This document shows, piece after piece, positions 33,271 to 42,360 of a stretch of DNA of 64,000 bases (position 1 is its first letter; each line of letters opens with the position of its first letter). Source of the DNA: JARDZU01 sp963730285 (GTDB taxonomy: Bacteria; Actinomycetota; Acidimicrobiia; Spongiisociales; ZC4RG35); assembly GCA_963730285.1 (NCBI GenBank), contig CAVSQY010000007.1, forward strand, positions 124,001-188,000. The letters run 5' to 3'. Below the pieces are notes generated by a model. It made no database searches. It was not told the origin of the DNA and was given only the letters and a program-made list of their open reading frames with translations. The position numbers and the translations under genes are program-made.

Positions 33271-34677
33271 TCATGGGTAGACCCCCATCAACCCGCTCTC
33301 GCTCAGGACCTGAAACTGGTCGCCCTCACGGGTGCCCAGGACCGCGCCCGTCTCCAGGTCCACGATCTCCAGATGGGAGATGTTGTCCCACCAGGTCACA
33401 TATGCCAGCTGCGAGGCCGCGTCGAAGGAACCGAAGCTCGAGAACGACCCTTCATTGGGCGGCCCGAGGCGGAACCGTACATCGAGCGTCATGGGATCGA
33501 TGAGCAATGTCGGCTCCGATTGCATGCTGGACCCTTCGTTGCCTTCGATCTGCTGGAAGCCCCATGCGAGCAGGTGTTGTCCACCAGGTGAGAGAGCCAC
33601 TGTCGCCATCGGCTCCTCGAGTTGGTGGATCACCTCCCAACTCGAGGTGTCGATCACCACTATCCCCTTGGATGTCGTCGTCCTGGTCCACGTGTCTTCT
33701 CCGGTCTGATACCAGCTCTCGCTCCGGGCGACATAGAGCCTCGCTCCGTCGGGGCTGAGGACTGCGGAAGCCGTGGCACCACCCGAGGGCGGCTCGGCGC
33801 TCCATCCGTGGGCCGAGTAGGGGTGATCCAGGACCTGACCGGTCTTCAGGTCCACTTCAGTGACGACGAGTCGGTCCCCGTTGACGACGAGCGCCCGCGA
33901 TCGCTCACCGTCCCAGACGACCGTGGGGATGACGTTCACATAGCCAAGCCAATCCTGACCGATATCCACCTCATCGACCGTCCCCATTCGCACGCCGGGA
34001 AGCGGGATGTCTCTGACGTCTCCAATCGCCGGCTCTACTACGAGCAGGTCGGCCGGGCCAGCTCCGAGTTCCGGGTCGAGAAGGGTGTATCCCATTGCCA
34101 GCACCCGCCCCTGGTTGTCGATGTGCATCTGATCCCAGGTATTGAATCCCTGTGGCAGTTCGGCTACACCCTCGGGATCTTCGCCTCCTGGCCGGACCCG
34201 AACCATTCTCGGTGATGCTGTGGTGCCACCCGGCACATAGGCGACACCCTCGATCACATAACCGATGCCGTCGTCTGTCACGGCCTGGCCCTGGGTCCAG
34301 TCGAGATGCCATTTGCCCGAAATCTCCCAGTTCACCAAATCGACCAACCTGGTCTCCGCGGAGCCCTCCTCGTAGCCCACCTGGGCCAGTAGCCACCGGT
34401 TGGTCGGTGAGGCATGCCCGTACCACCAGTCCCCCATAGGGATCCCCTCGCGAGCCGGATCGGGGTTGAGCAGCGGATCCACTTTGAGCAGGAGGGCCTT
34501 TTCCAGACTTTGCGGAGCCTCGGTCGTGGTCGAAGCTCCGATGGTCGGTGTCGGGGCGAAGAGGTCAGTGGTCCCGGTCGGGTCCCGGGTCACCGTGCCG
34601 GTTTGGGTGCAGGCCACGACCATGATGGTCATGGACAGGAGGCAGCTGAGCTTGATTCTCGACACCTGTCCTTCCAT
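33271..34677 (-). CDS. Large secreted lipoprotein with beta-propeller-like domain
   Basis: The 468-residue protein has a lipoprotein signal (MTIMVVAC, Cys23), a Thr/Pro linker to about residue 55, then repeated propeller-like units with Ser-Pro-Asp/Gly-type turns (VLSPDGARLYVARS, ALSPGGQHLLAWG, SFDAASQLAYVTWW). The propeller is likely but its function is not recognisable. It would sit on the outer face of the membrane. ATG 34677 is used; GTG 34665 is an alternative start. It is divergent from the surface-protein/kinase operon, across a gap of 105 bases. Confidence 0.72.
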   Translation of the reverse strand: MEGQVSRIKLSCLLSMTIMVVACTQTGTVTRDPTGTTDLFAPTPTIGASTTTEAPQSLEKALLLKVDPLLNPDPAREGIPMGDWWYGHASPTNRWLLAQVGYEEGSAETRLVDLVNWEISGKWHLDWTQGQAVTDDGIGYVIEGVAYVPGGTTASPRMVRVRPGGEDPEGVAELPQGFNTWDQMHIDNQGRVLAMGYTLLDPELGAGPADLLVVEPAIGDVRDIPLPGVRMGTVDEVDIGQDWLGYVNVIPTVVWDGERSRALVVNGDRLVVTEVDLKTGQVLDHPYSAHGWSAEPPSGGATASAVLSPDGARLYVARSESWYQTGEDTWTRTTTSKGIVVIDTSSWEVIHQLEEPMATVALSPGGQHLLAWGFQQIEGNEGSSMQSEPTLLIDPMTLDVRFRLGPPNEGSFSSFGSFDAASQLAYVTWWDNISHLEIVDLETGAVLGTREGDQFQVLSESGLMGVYP

Positions 34678-34747
34678 CGCCACGGTACAGCCGTGGCCGG
34701 GGAAACTGTCTCACGTTTCGCACGTCATTCCTGGATTCCCCAATTAG

Positions 34748-34777
34748 TTACAGGGAAACGGTCGCGATGCCGATAAT
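34748..34777 (+). promoter_or_regulatory. Probable leaderless promoter of the surface-protein/kinase operon
   Basis: TTACAG (34748-34753) and GATAAT (34772-34777) are separated by 18 bases. GATAAT ends five bases before GTG 34783, so transcription would start at or next to the start codon. No Shine-Dalgarno-like sequence is seen. Confidence 0.5.
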
Positions 34778-34782
34778 TCCGG

Positions 34783-36063
34783 GTGGCCGGGTCTGCGCTT
34801 GCGTTCAAGTGCGGTCGGGAGAGCAGAGGGTTTCTTCCGGCCGTGCTGGTCGCCGTCCTTGTCGCGTCACTGCTGGGCGTGGTCTGGCCCGAACAGCGGG
34901 CGGAGGCTGCAACCAACTTGCTGTTCCTGAAAGGCGACGGAGTGCCCAAGGCCAGTCTGTCTTCTGCGGTCCCGCTGACTGTCATCCTTCCCAACTACGA
35001 CCCGTCCCGGAGCGACGAGCCCGGTCTGGCCCTGCAGCGATCGAACAAGGGCTGGCCCGAGAACAATCAGAAGAAGTACCAGATGTGGGTAGGGCCGACC
35101 GGTGGGATGGACATCGATGGAGACGTCACCCTTGCCTTCTGGAGTGCCATGAGGGGACACGCCAACAACGGGAAGGGCCGTGTGGAGGCCTATCTCCTCG
35201 ATTGCACGCCCGGCGGGGGCAACTGCACGATTATCGATCAAGGTGTTGTCGAGTCCCAGCCCTGGGCACAAACGCCGGAGTGGGTGGGAAAGACGATCGA
35301 TTTCGGCACCGTCGTTCACACGGTCGCATCGAACCGAGCCCTGGTGCTCAAGATCGTCGTCGGGGAAAGCGCCACCGACGACATGGTATTTGCCTATGAC
35401 ACCGTCATCTTCGACTCGGGTCTCTCGATGACCGGGAGACCCACGGTCACGACTTCGACCAGTCTCCCGCCCACCACCACATCGTTGCCGGTCCCCTCAA
35501 CCATCATCCCTCCCGGGTCCACAACCAGCGTCCCTGTCACGACCACGAGCACATCGGCTGTGACGACAACCATTGTGGCGAAGTCGTCCACCACCACGAC
35601 GGTGCCGGCAACGACCGCGTCGACCCGGCCATCCAGCCCGAATGCCACCCTCGCTGTCGTCGGTGGATCCGGGGGCGATGACGATGGAGGAGGCCCCGGC
35701 GCATCCGGCACTCAAGGCACCCAACCGAGCCAAGGGGGCGGCGTCGTGGTCAACGAAGACCCGGCCGTGGCAGCCATCGGCACACGGGAGGCGCAGGCGA
35801 GCATGATGACCGAAGAGACGTCGTGGGCGGGCTCGGCCCTCGATGGCCTCGAGTTGGTGATGCCACCGTGGGCCGCGGGAATGGTGGTGTCGCCCTTGAT
35901 GGTGATCGGGTTCGTCTTCGAGGCGATGACCGATAGCGGACGGGCGATCCTGTTGCCGCTTGGGCTGTTGTTGGCCGGCATGCTGTGGGTGTTGCTCGAG
36001 AGCCGGGGGTTTGCCGCGCTTGTGTGGAAGAAGCGCCGGCCCCGCCGGGAGCAGACCCGATGA
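34783..36063 (+). CDS. Secreted surface protein with Thr/Pro-rich stalk and C-terminal membrane anchor
   Basis: The 426-residue protein has a signal peptide (about 18-43, cleaved after AEA), an N-terminal beta-rich domain of about 190 residues with two Cys, a Ser/Thr/Pro stalk (about 225-290), a Gly/Asp-rich linker and a hydrophobic C-terminus with two helices ahead of a basic tail (WKKRRPRREQTR). No LPXTG is present; anchoring is by membrane helices. Cotranscription with the histidine kinase (ATGA overlap at 36060) suggests it may be part of the sensor input or a target. Function unknown. Confidence 0.72.
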   Translation: MAGSALAFKCGRESRGFLPAVLVAVLVASLLGVVWPEQRAEAATNLLFLKGDGVPKASLSSAVPLTVILPNYDPSRSDEPGLALQRSNKGWPENNQKKYQMWVGPTGGMDIDGDVTLAFWSAMRGHANNGKGRVEAYLLDCTPGGGNCTIIDQGVVESQPWAQTPEWVGKTIDFGTVVHTVASNRALVLKIVVGESATDDMVFAYDTVIFDSGLSMTGRPTVTTSTSLPPTTTSLPVPSTIIPPGSTTSVPVTTTSTSAVTTTIVAKSSTTTTVPATTASTRPSSPNATLAVVGGSGGDDDGGGPGASGTQGTQPSQGGGVVVNEDPAVAAIGTREAQASMMTEETSWAGSALDGLELVMPPWAAGMVVSPLMVIGFVFEAMTDSGRAILLPLGLLLAGMLWVLLESRGFAALVWKKRRPRREQTR

Positions 36064-37508
36064 TTCGGCTGAGAACCGAGAAGGCTGAGGGTCGAGGTAT
36101 ATCGTCGAAGGCCAAGAAGGGCGGCATCGTCCGGCAGGTCCTTGGCGATCGTCGCACCCTGCTTGGCTCTGTCGCCGTTGTCGCACTGGTAACCGCGGTC
36201 ATCGCGATGGCGGCAGTCTTCTCATCGGCACGCAGCTCCGTGGAGGTCGCCGGGCAGGGCACGAGGGGCATCTATGACGAGGCTGCCTTGAGTGCTGCTG
36301 CCACCACCCGCAACCGGGCAGTCCAAGCGTTTCTCGTTCATTCGGCAGAGGACATCGGCGCGGCCGAAGCCTCCGAGTTGACCTCCGCTCTCGATGCGGT
36401 CACCGCTGGCATAGACGAGTTGCAGACCAGAGTCACTCGCTTGCAGTCTGAGTTGACCCGGCCAGGGCAGAATGCCGCGATATCGGACGCCACCAATCAG
36501 TTCGTGTCGGGCGTCGACGACCTCGTCATCCGACTCGACGGTGGCGAAGCGGTCGATGCGTCGGATCTGGACGAGATCGATGCCGGCTATCGAGGGCTGG
36601 CCGAGTTGCTCGCCTCGGATCGAGACGTTGTGGTGCATCAGCTGAGCCTCGCTCAGGACGACGCCGGGAGAATCGCCGATGCAGCCAGGTTCCTGGTCGC
36701 ATTCTCTATCCCATTAGGCCTGGTCATAGCATTCCGCCGTAGCGTGCGAAGACGCCAGCGTCAGACAGAGCTCGAAAACCAACTTGCCCGGCAAACCGAG
36801 ATCGCGGCGCACAAGGACGACTTCATTGCCGACGTGTCCCATGAGTTACGAACACCCTTGACGAGCATCTACGGCTTTGCGTCGACGCTTCTCGACGAGA
36901 GTGTCGCCTCCGACCCGGCGCTGACCAGCGAGTTCGCAACTCTCATTGCGATGGAGGCAGACGAGTTGAGCCGCATGGTCGATGACCTGCTGACCGCCGC
37001 CCGAGCCGACGACGACGCATTGGGGTTCCGACGGGAGGAGGTCGACCCCCGTAGCGAGGTCGAGGCCGTCCTCGCGCCGATGAGGGCGGTCGGCATCGAC
37101 GTGATGTCGAACGTGGCCGCGGTTCCGGTCAAGGCTGATCGGCTTCGTCTCCGCCAGGTCGTGAGAAACCTTGTCTCCAATGCGCACAAGCATGGTGCAC
37201 CGCCGATCGTGGTCGTTGGGCGGGCTAGTGGGCTTCGCTACATCTTGACCGTGGCCGACAACGGGCCTGGTGTCCCCTCTGATCTGGAGGCCCGCCTTTT
37301 CGAGAGGTTCATCCACCAGGGACGCGAGGGGCTGGTCACGGGGAGTGTCGGGCTCGGTCTGTCCATCGCCCAGCTCCTGTCCAGACGCATGGGTGGCGAC
37401 TTGAGCTATCAGAGACGAGACAACGTCACTACCTTCGTGGTCGAGCTCCCACTTTGGGTCGACCTCTCCGCTCCCGACCTTTTGGAGCCGAGCTCGACTC
37501 CGGACTGA
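36060..37508 (+). CDS. Membrane sensor histidine kinase
   Basis: The 482-residue kinase has a membrane helix (about 36-57), an extracellular helical sensor region (about 60-215), a second hydrophobic segment (about 217-236), HisKA with His261 (VSHELRTPLTSIYGF), an N-box (RNLVSNAHKHGA), DNGPGVP and GLGLSIAQLLS. ATGA overlaps the surface protein stop by 4 bases. No response regulator is adjacent; another OmpR regulator in the region could be the partner. Outer input may involve the cotranscribed surface protein. Confidence 0.88.
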   Translation: MIRLRTEKAEGRGISSKAKKGGIVRQVLGDRRTLLGSVAVVALVTAVIAMAAVFSSARSSVEVAGQGTRGIYDEAALSAAATTRNRAVQAFLVHSAEDIGAAEASELTSALDAVTAGIDELQTRVTRLQSELTRPGQNAAISDATNQFVSGVDDLVIRLDGGEAVDASDLDEIDAGYRGLAELLASDRDVVVHQLSLAQDDAGRIADAARFLVAFSIPLGLVIAFRRSVRRRQRQTELENQLARQTEIAAHKDDFIADVSHELRTPLTSIYGFASTLLDESVASDPALTSEFATLIAMEADELSRMVDDLLTAARADDDALGFRREEVDPRSEVEAVLAPMRAVGIDVMSNVAAVPVKADRLRLRQVVRNLVSNAHKHGAPPIVVVGRASGLRYILTVADNGPGVPSDLEARLFERFIHQGREGLVTGSVGLGLSIAQLLSRRMGGDLSYQRRDNVTTFVVELPLWVDLSAPDLLEPSSTPD

Positions 37509-37567
37509 TCGCCTCAGGCCATTCTCGAGGCCCCTTGTGCGCCTTCGACGAACAAAGGTTCAAGAGG

Positions 37568-39163
37568 TCACCTTCTTTTCTGAAGATCCCCCAAGATCTG
37601 TTGTGAGGCAAATCGGCCGGGGGCGCCCATGACGCAGCCGCCCGGGTGGGTGCCCGACCCGCATTGGTAGTAGCCCTCGATAGGGGTCCGGTATTGGTTC
37701 CAGCCCGGGGCCGGTCTGAAGAAGAACATCTGCGGAGCGAGGAACTCGCCGGCGAATATGTTGCCCTCGGTCAGCCCGACCGTACGCTCGATGTCGAGCG
37801 GGGTGACCACCTCTCGATGGAGAACCAGGTCTCCAAACCCGGGGAAGAAGCTTTCCAACGTACCCTGCACCACGTCGCCGAACCGGTCACGCTCTGTGTC
37901 CCAGTCGCTTTCCTTGAGGTGATAGGGCGCATACTGGATGAAGCAGGACATGACCGCTTTCCCCGGTGGAGCCATGTCCGGGTCGACGTTCGACTGGATG
38001 CATCCGTCGATGTATGGCCTCTTCGAGTATGCCCCGTATTTGGCGTCGTCGTAGGCCCGTTCTAGGTAGTCGAGGGATGGGCCCATGTTGATGAAACCGC
38101 GGTAGTGATCCGATCGCCCCTCCAACCCCGGGTATGTCGGGTTGGAATCGAGAGCGAAGTTGACTTTCGCCGAGGTTCCCTGGAAGCGGAACTTGCGGAT
38201 GTTGTCGACCAGGTCGGTGGGCAGCTCTCGCGGGTCGACCAGCTCCATGAAGGTACGGCGGGGATCCACCGCGCTGACGACCGTCCTGGCCGTGAGCTCG
38301 GTTCCGTCAACCAGCACCACACCTGTAGCCTTGCCGTTCTTGGTCAACACATGATCCACTGGGGACTCGAGGCGGATCTCGGCCCCGAACGACTCTGCGG
38401 CCCGGGCGAGAACCTGGGTGAAACCGCCATTGCCTCCCTTGTGAAAAGCCCAGGCGCCGTAGGCCCCATCGTGCTCACCGAAGGAGTGGTAGAGCAGGAC
38501 CAAACCCGAGCCTTGGGAGCGGGGCCCGACCTTGGTGCCAATGATCCCCGACGATGCCAGCAGCCCTTGCATGATGTCGGACTCGAAGTAGTCCTCGAGG
38601 ATGTCGGCGGCGCTTCCGGTCATCAGACGAACCAGGTCGTGGAGGACATTGGGGGGTAGATCCGCGAGATAGGCGCCGATTGCTGCCATCCGGGCGCGTT
38701 CCTCGGGGTCCTTGGATGTGATGTCAGGTGGGATGGAGTCCATCAGGGGTCGGATGGCATGCACCACCTGCTCCATCATGTGGCCATAGGCGTCATAGGC
38801 GTCGGCGTCATGGGCGGAGTGTCGGGAGATCTCGTGATGATTCTCCGACTTGTCCTGGCCCAGGAGCAGGTAGTCGCCATTCTCCATCGGTGCGAAGGTG
38901 GACGGCATCAGAAGGGGCATGAACCCGTGCTTGGTCAACTCGAGCTCGTGGATGATCTCAGGACGCAGGAGGCTCAGCGCATAGGAGAACGTCGTGAAAC
39001 TGAAACCCGGATGCAACTCCTCCGTGATGGCGGCGCCACCGACCAGATGGCGTCGTTCCAGGATCAACGTTTTGAGCCCAGCCTTGGCCAGATAGGCGCC
39101 ATTGACCAGCCCGTTGTGGCCGCCGCCTATGACGATGGCGTCGAACTTCTTCTTTTCTGGCAT
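37568..39163 (-). CDS. PYROXD2/phytoene-desaturase-like FAD oxidoreductase
   Basis: The 531-residue protein begins with a Rossmann dinucleotide motif (IVIGGGHNGLVNGAYLAKAGLKTLILERR), has an FAD-binding motif near the C-terminus (GYYQCGSGTHPGGCVMGAPGRFASQQIL), and a substrate domain matching PYROXD2-type proteins. Such enzymes are flavin oxidases or dehydrogenases of uncertain substrate. It follows the GcvT-like gene by 7 bases in the same operon, whose promoter region contains a TetR palindrome at 40444-40461. The substrate is probably an amine or amino-acid-like compound, inferred from context. Confidence 0.86.
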   Translation of the reverse strand: MPEKKKFDAIVIGGGHNGLVNGAYLAKAGLKTLILERRHLVGGAAITEELHPGFSFTTFSYALSLLRPEIIHELELTKHGFMPLLMPSTFAPMENGDYLLLGQDKSENHHEISRHSAHDADAYDAYGHMMEQVVHAIRPLMDSIPPDITSKDPEERARMAAIGAYLADLPPNVLHDLVRLMTGSAADILEDYFESDIMQGLLASSGIIGTKVGPRSQGSGLVLLYHSFGEHDGAYGAWAFHKGGNGGFTQVLARAAESFGAEIRLESPVDHVLTKNGKATGVVLVDGTELTARTVVSAVDPRRTFMELVDPRELPTDLVDNIRKFRFQGTSAKVNFALDSNPTYPGLEGRSDHYRGFINMGPSLDYLERAYDDAKYGAYSKRPYIDGCIQSNVDPDMAPPGKAVMSCFIQYAPYHLKESDWDTERDRFGDVVQGTLESFFPGFGDLVLHREVVTPLDIERTVGLTEGNIFAGEFLAPQMFFFRPAPGWNQYRTPIEGYYQCGSGTHPGGCVMGAPGRFASQQILGDLQKRR

Positions 39164-39170
39164 CTATACC

Positions 39171-40370
39171 TCAGGCTGTCTTTCTCGGCGGGTTGAAAAA
39201 GGGCAGTCTGGTGGTGACCGCTCTCACTGTGTCGTAACGATGGTCGATGGTGACTTCCAGCCGGACCTCGGAGCCGGCCGCGCTGTGCTGCGGAATGACT
39301 CGGCCGATCCCTATGTGCCGTTGCAGGATCGGCGAGTAGACGAAACTGGGCGTGTACCCGATGCGTTGAAGGTCGTCATCGTAGATCATCATCCCGCCGT
39401 GCTCGGGTGAGTGGTCTTTTGGAGGGATCAGGCTGCGCTCGTTGTAGGCCCGGTTCCAATCCTGCCAATCCACCATGATGCCGGTGGTGCGCCACCTGGA
39501 GGACTTATCCCGCAATTCCCGCTCGATGGCCGCCCTCCCGATGAATGCCCTATCGTCCTTTTCGAGGTCCCCGAACATCCATCCCATTCCCAATTCGTGC
39601 GGGGTGGTCCGCTGATCGTCATTCCAGGCATAGCGGGCCGAGTGGAAATCGACGTCGATCAGCACCAATCCTGCCTCGATCCGGGCGATGAGCAGCGCGG
39701 TCTGGCCGGCCGGCACCGCCCCGTAGGGGGCTGCAAGTTCGAAGAGGGCATCCCAAACCCCGACCGCCTCGTCACGCTCGACCCAGATCTCGTAGCCGAG
39801 GTCGCCTGTGTACCCGGTCCTCGAGATCGTGACGGCGGCATTGCCGATCTTGGCCGGCGTCAGGTGGAAATACCCGATCCCCTCTATCTCTGGTGCCAGT
39901 TGCTCGAGGATGGCGCGGGAATACGGTCCCTGGATCGCCAGGGCACCATATCGATCGGAAACGTCCTCGATCTCTACTGAAAGAGTGCCGACAAGGTCAT
40001 CGAGATAGGCCTGGTTGGGCTCAGCTGCCGTGAGCATGAACTCGTCATTCGACAGACGGAGGATCACCCCGTCCTCCATGACATGACCTTGGTCGTCGCA
40101 CCAGACGGTGTAGTGGGCTTGGCCCGGGCGGCATTTGCGAATATCGCGGGCCAGGACGCCGGACAGGAACAACTCGGCGTCAGACCCGCCGATCCGATAC
40201 TTGTATAGGGGTGAGGTATCGATGATCCCCGCCGAGTTGCGTATGGCGAAGTACTCGAACTTGTCCGCCATCTGGTAACGGTCGGCGGCGAGATAGCCGG
40301 CCCAATGGCTCCACAACCCGGTGGTGTTGGCCTGGCTGGTTCGTGGATGAAAGGGAGTTTCTCGGATCAT
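39171..40370 (-). CDS. GcvT-like folate-binding aminomethyltransferase/demethylase
   Basis: The 399-residue protein has the GcvT architecture: AIRNSAGIIDTSPLYKYRIGG at the start, VWCDDQGHVMEDGVILRLSNDEFML, ISRTGYTGDLGYEIWV (the folate-binding region), and a C-terminal barrel (PILQRHIGIGRV). Relatives include glycine cleavage T protein, dimethylglycine dehydrogenase domains and DmdA-type demethylases. Those proteins transfer a one-carbon unit to tetrahydrofolate. No other gcv genes (gcvH, gcvP) are here, so a catabolic demethylation role is more likely. It leads the operon with the PYROXD2-like gene and is divergent from the ABC transporter. Confidence 0.87.
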   Translation of the reverse strand: MIRETPFHPRTSQANTTGLWSHWAGYLAADRYQMADKFEYFAIRNSAGIIDTSPLYKYRIGGSDAELFLSGVLARDIRKCRPGQAHYTVWCDDQGHVMEDGVILRLSNDEFMLTAAEPNQAYLDDLVGTLSVEIEDVSDRYGALAIQGPYSRAILEQLAPEIEGIGYFHLTPAKIGNAAVTISRTGYTGDLGYEIWVERDEAVGVWDALFELAAPYGAVPAGQTALLIARIEAGLVLIDVDFHSARYAWNDDQRTTPHELGMGWMFGDLEKDDRAFIGRAAIERELRDKSSRWRTTGIMVDWQDWNRAYNERSLIPPKDHSPEHGGMMIYDDDLQRIGYTPSFVYSPILQRHIGIGRVIPQHSAAGSEVRLEVTIDHRYDTVRAVTTRLPFFNPPRKTA

Positions 40371-40443
40371 TTGGCCACCTCGAGCTATCGCCGGTCACTG
40401 TACCGGGTGCGACCAGGTCGCCTCAGCCGGAGGGTGTCGGTTT

Positions 40444-40461
40444 GCTGAACGACGGTTCAGC
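40444..40461. promoter_or_regulatory. TetR-type palindrome GCTGAAC-N4-GTTCAGC between the GcvT-like gene and the transporter
   Basis: GCTGAAC (40444-40450), GACG, GTTCAGC (40455-40461) is a perfect 7-bp inverted repeat in the 229-base divergent promoter region. It matches the palindromes at 51959-51984, 54328-54343 and 55026-55041 near the BetI-like repressor gene. It should control both the GcvT-PYROXD2 operon and the ABC transporter operon. Confidence 0.75.
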
Positions 40462-40599
40462 TTACCGGATACGGTATAGCGGTGCCCCCGCCGCTCGAGA
40501 TGGGGTCGGAGAAAAACCCTGCGATTCCGCCCAGAGGCGGCGATGACCCGATACATTCCCCCCACACCTCAAGACTCAAATTTGAATGGAGAGTCAGTT

Positions 40600-42354
40600 A
40601 TGCGACGTCTCATGTCTTTTCTCGTCGTTGCCATGCTCGTCGCAGTGTTTGCGCCGGCCGCGTTGGCTCAAGAGAGCACCGATCAGGTGGTGCTCAGGAT
40701 CGGCCTCACCCAGGACTGGGACACCCTCAACGCGACGGTCGGGTTCTCGGTCCCCAGCTATGAGATCTGGAACCTTCACTACGCCACGCTGACCGACAAG
40801 GCCGCAGACGACTTCGCCATCGAGCCCGGCTTGGCCGCGTCCTGGGAGCCATCGGATGACGGCCTCACCTATACCTACACGTTGCGGGAGGGGCTCGAGT
40901 GGTCGGACGGCGTGCCTCTAACCGCTGAGGACGTCGCCTGGACCATCAATACATCGCGGGACCAAGAGTGGGACGACATGATCGCAACGGTCGCCAATCT
41001 CGACGCCACGGCGGTCGACGACCGCACCGTCCGGATCACCTCATCCGTTCCGGACCCCAAGCTTCCGATCATGGACGTCTATATCCTTCCCAAGCACATC
41101 TGGGAGCCGATAGCAACCGACTACGACGCTGCCACCCAATATGACGCCAGTGACAATGTGGGCAGCGGCCCCTTTGTCGTGAGCGACTTCACCAAAGGCC
41201 AGTCGGTGACACTGGTTGCCAATCCGAGCTACTGGGGTTGGGACGGCAACAAACCACCGATCGACAAGATCGTCTTCCAGCTCTTCGAAAACCCCGACGC
41301 CATGGTGGCCGCGTTGAAGCAGGGTCAACTCGACGCTGCACACGGTATCCCGAACGGCTCGGTGGCTTCGCTCGAGTCGGAGCCCGACATCGAGGTAGTG
41401 GCCGGTGAGCAGGGGGGCTTCGATGAGATCGCGATCAACGGTGGAGCCGCCGAAGGGCAACCACATCCAGCGCTACTGGACCTGAACGTGCGCAAAGCCA
41501 TCGGTTATGCCATCGACAGGGATGCCGTCTTGGAGGACCTGTGGTTCAACCTGGCATCACCGCTCGAGGTGGTCAGCGCTTCGGCCGACCCGAAATGGCT
41601 CCCCGATCTGCCTGAGGCCGACCGCTACACCTACGACCCGGAACGGGCCAAGAAGATCCTGGACGATGCAGGCTATTTGGACACCGATGGCGATGGGATC
41701 AGGGAGATGCCCGATGGCACCAACCCGATAATCCTCCGTCACGCGGTGAACACCGACGGCGACCTGGCTCCCCAGATAGGAGATCTGTTCAAGGGGTGGA
41801 TGGAGGCGATCGGCATCGGGGTGGAGCTCGAGTCGTACGACCAGGATGCCCTATATGGCGTGATCGCCGACGGGACCTACGACACCTTCTTCTGGGGTTG
41901 GGTCCCCTTTGTCGATCCCGACCCGATGCTGTCCTATTTCACCAGCGACCAGGTCGGGGATTGGAATGATGCCAACTGGGCCGACCCGATCTACGACGAA
42001 ATGTACGTCGAGCAGAACCAGGAGCTGGACGCGGGCAAGAGGTTGGACATCGTTCATCAGATGCTCACCTACTTCCACGATGCTGCCGTCTACTTCCCGT
42101 TGTACGTTGCGCCCGACATGCAGGCATACCGCACCGACACCTTCGAGGGGTGGGTGCGTCAGCCGAAGGACATCGGCCCGGTCATGTTCTCCAACTCGTC
42201 GCCGAGCTATGTGCTGCTGACACCCATCGGTGGTGCCAGTGACAGCGGCTCGAGCAACGTGTTGCTCATCGTGGGGATCGTGGCAGTGGTGCTCATCGCC
42301 GCCGGTGTTGTCTTGGTCATGCGTCGAAGGACTACCGCCGACCAACGGGAGTAG
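40600..42354 (+). CDS. Family 5 (oligopeptide/dipeptide) ABC transporter substrate-binding protein, membrane-tethered
   Basis: The 584-residue protein has a signal peptide cleaved after ALA (about residue 26) and the SBP family 5 body: GLTQDWDTLNATVGFS, LAASWEPSDDGLTYTYTLREG, NVGSGPFVVSDFTKGQSVTLVANPSYWG. At the C-terminus is a membrane helix with a basic tail (VLLIVGIVAVVLIAAGVVLVM, residues ~550-572), instead of the lipobox normal for Gram-positive SBPs. It binds peptides or other cations and feeds the permeases encoded next. ATG 40600 lies behind a GGAGAG-type site. Confidence 0.92.
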   Translation: MRRLMSFLVVAMLVAVFAPAALAQESTDQVVLRIGLTQDWDTLNATVGFSVPSYEIWNLHYATLTDKAADDFAIEPGLAASWEPSDDGLTYTYTLREGLEWSDGVPLTAEDVAWTINTSRDQEWDDMIATVANLDATAVDDRTVRITSSVPDPKLPIMDVYILPKHIWEPIATDYDAATQYDASDNVGSGPFVVSDFTKGQSVTLVANPSYWGWDGNKPPIDKIVFQLFENPDAMVAALKQGQLDAAHGIPNGSVASLESEPDIEVVAGEQGGFDEIAINGGAAEGQPHPALLDLNVRKAIGYAIDRDAVLEDLWFNLASPLEVVSASADPKWLPDLPEADRYTYDPERAKKILDDAGYLDTDGDGIREMPDGTNPIILRHAVNTDGDLAPQIGDLFKGWMEAIGIGVELESYDQDALYGVIADGTYDTFFWGWVPFVDPDPMLSYFTSDQVGDWNDANWADPIYDEMYVEQNQELDAGKRLDIVHQMLTYFHDAAVYFPLYVAPDMQAYRTDTFEGWVRQPKDIGPVMFSNSSPSYVLLTPIGGASDSGSSNVLLIVGIVAVVLIAAGVVLVMRRRTTADQRE

Positions 42355-42360
42355 GCGCTC

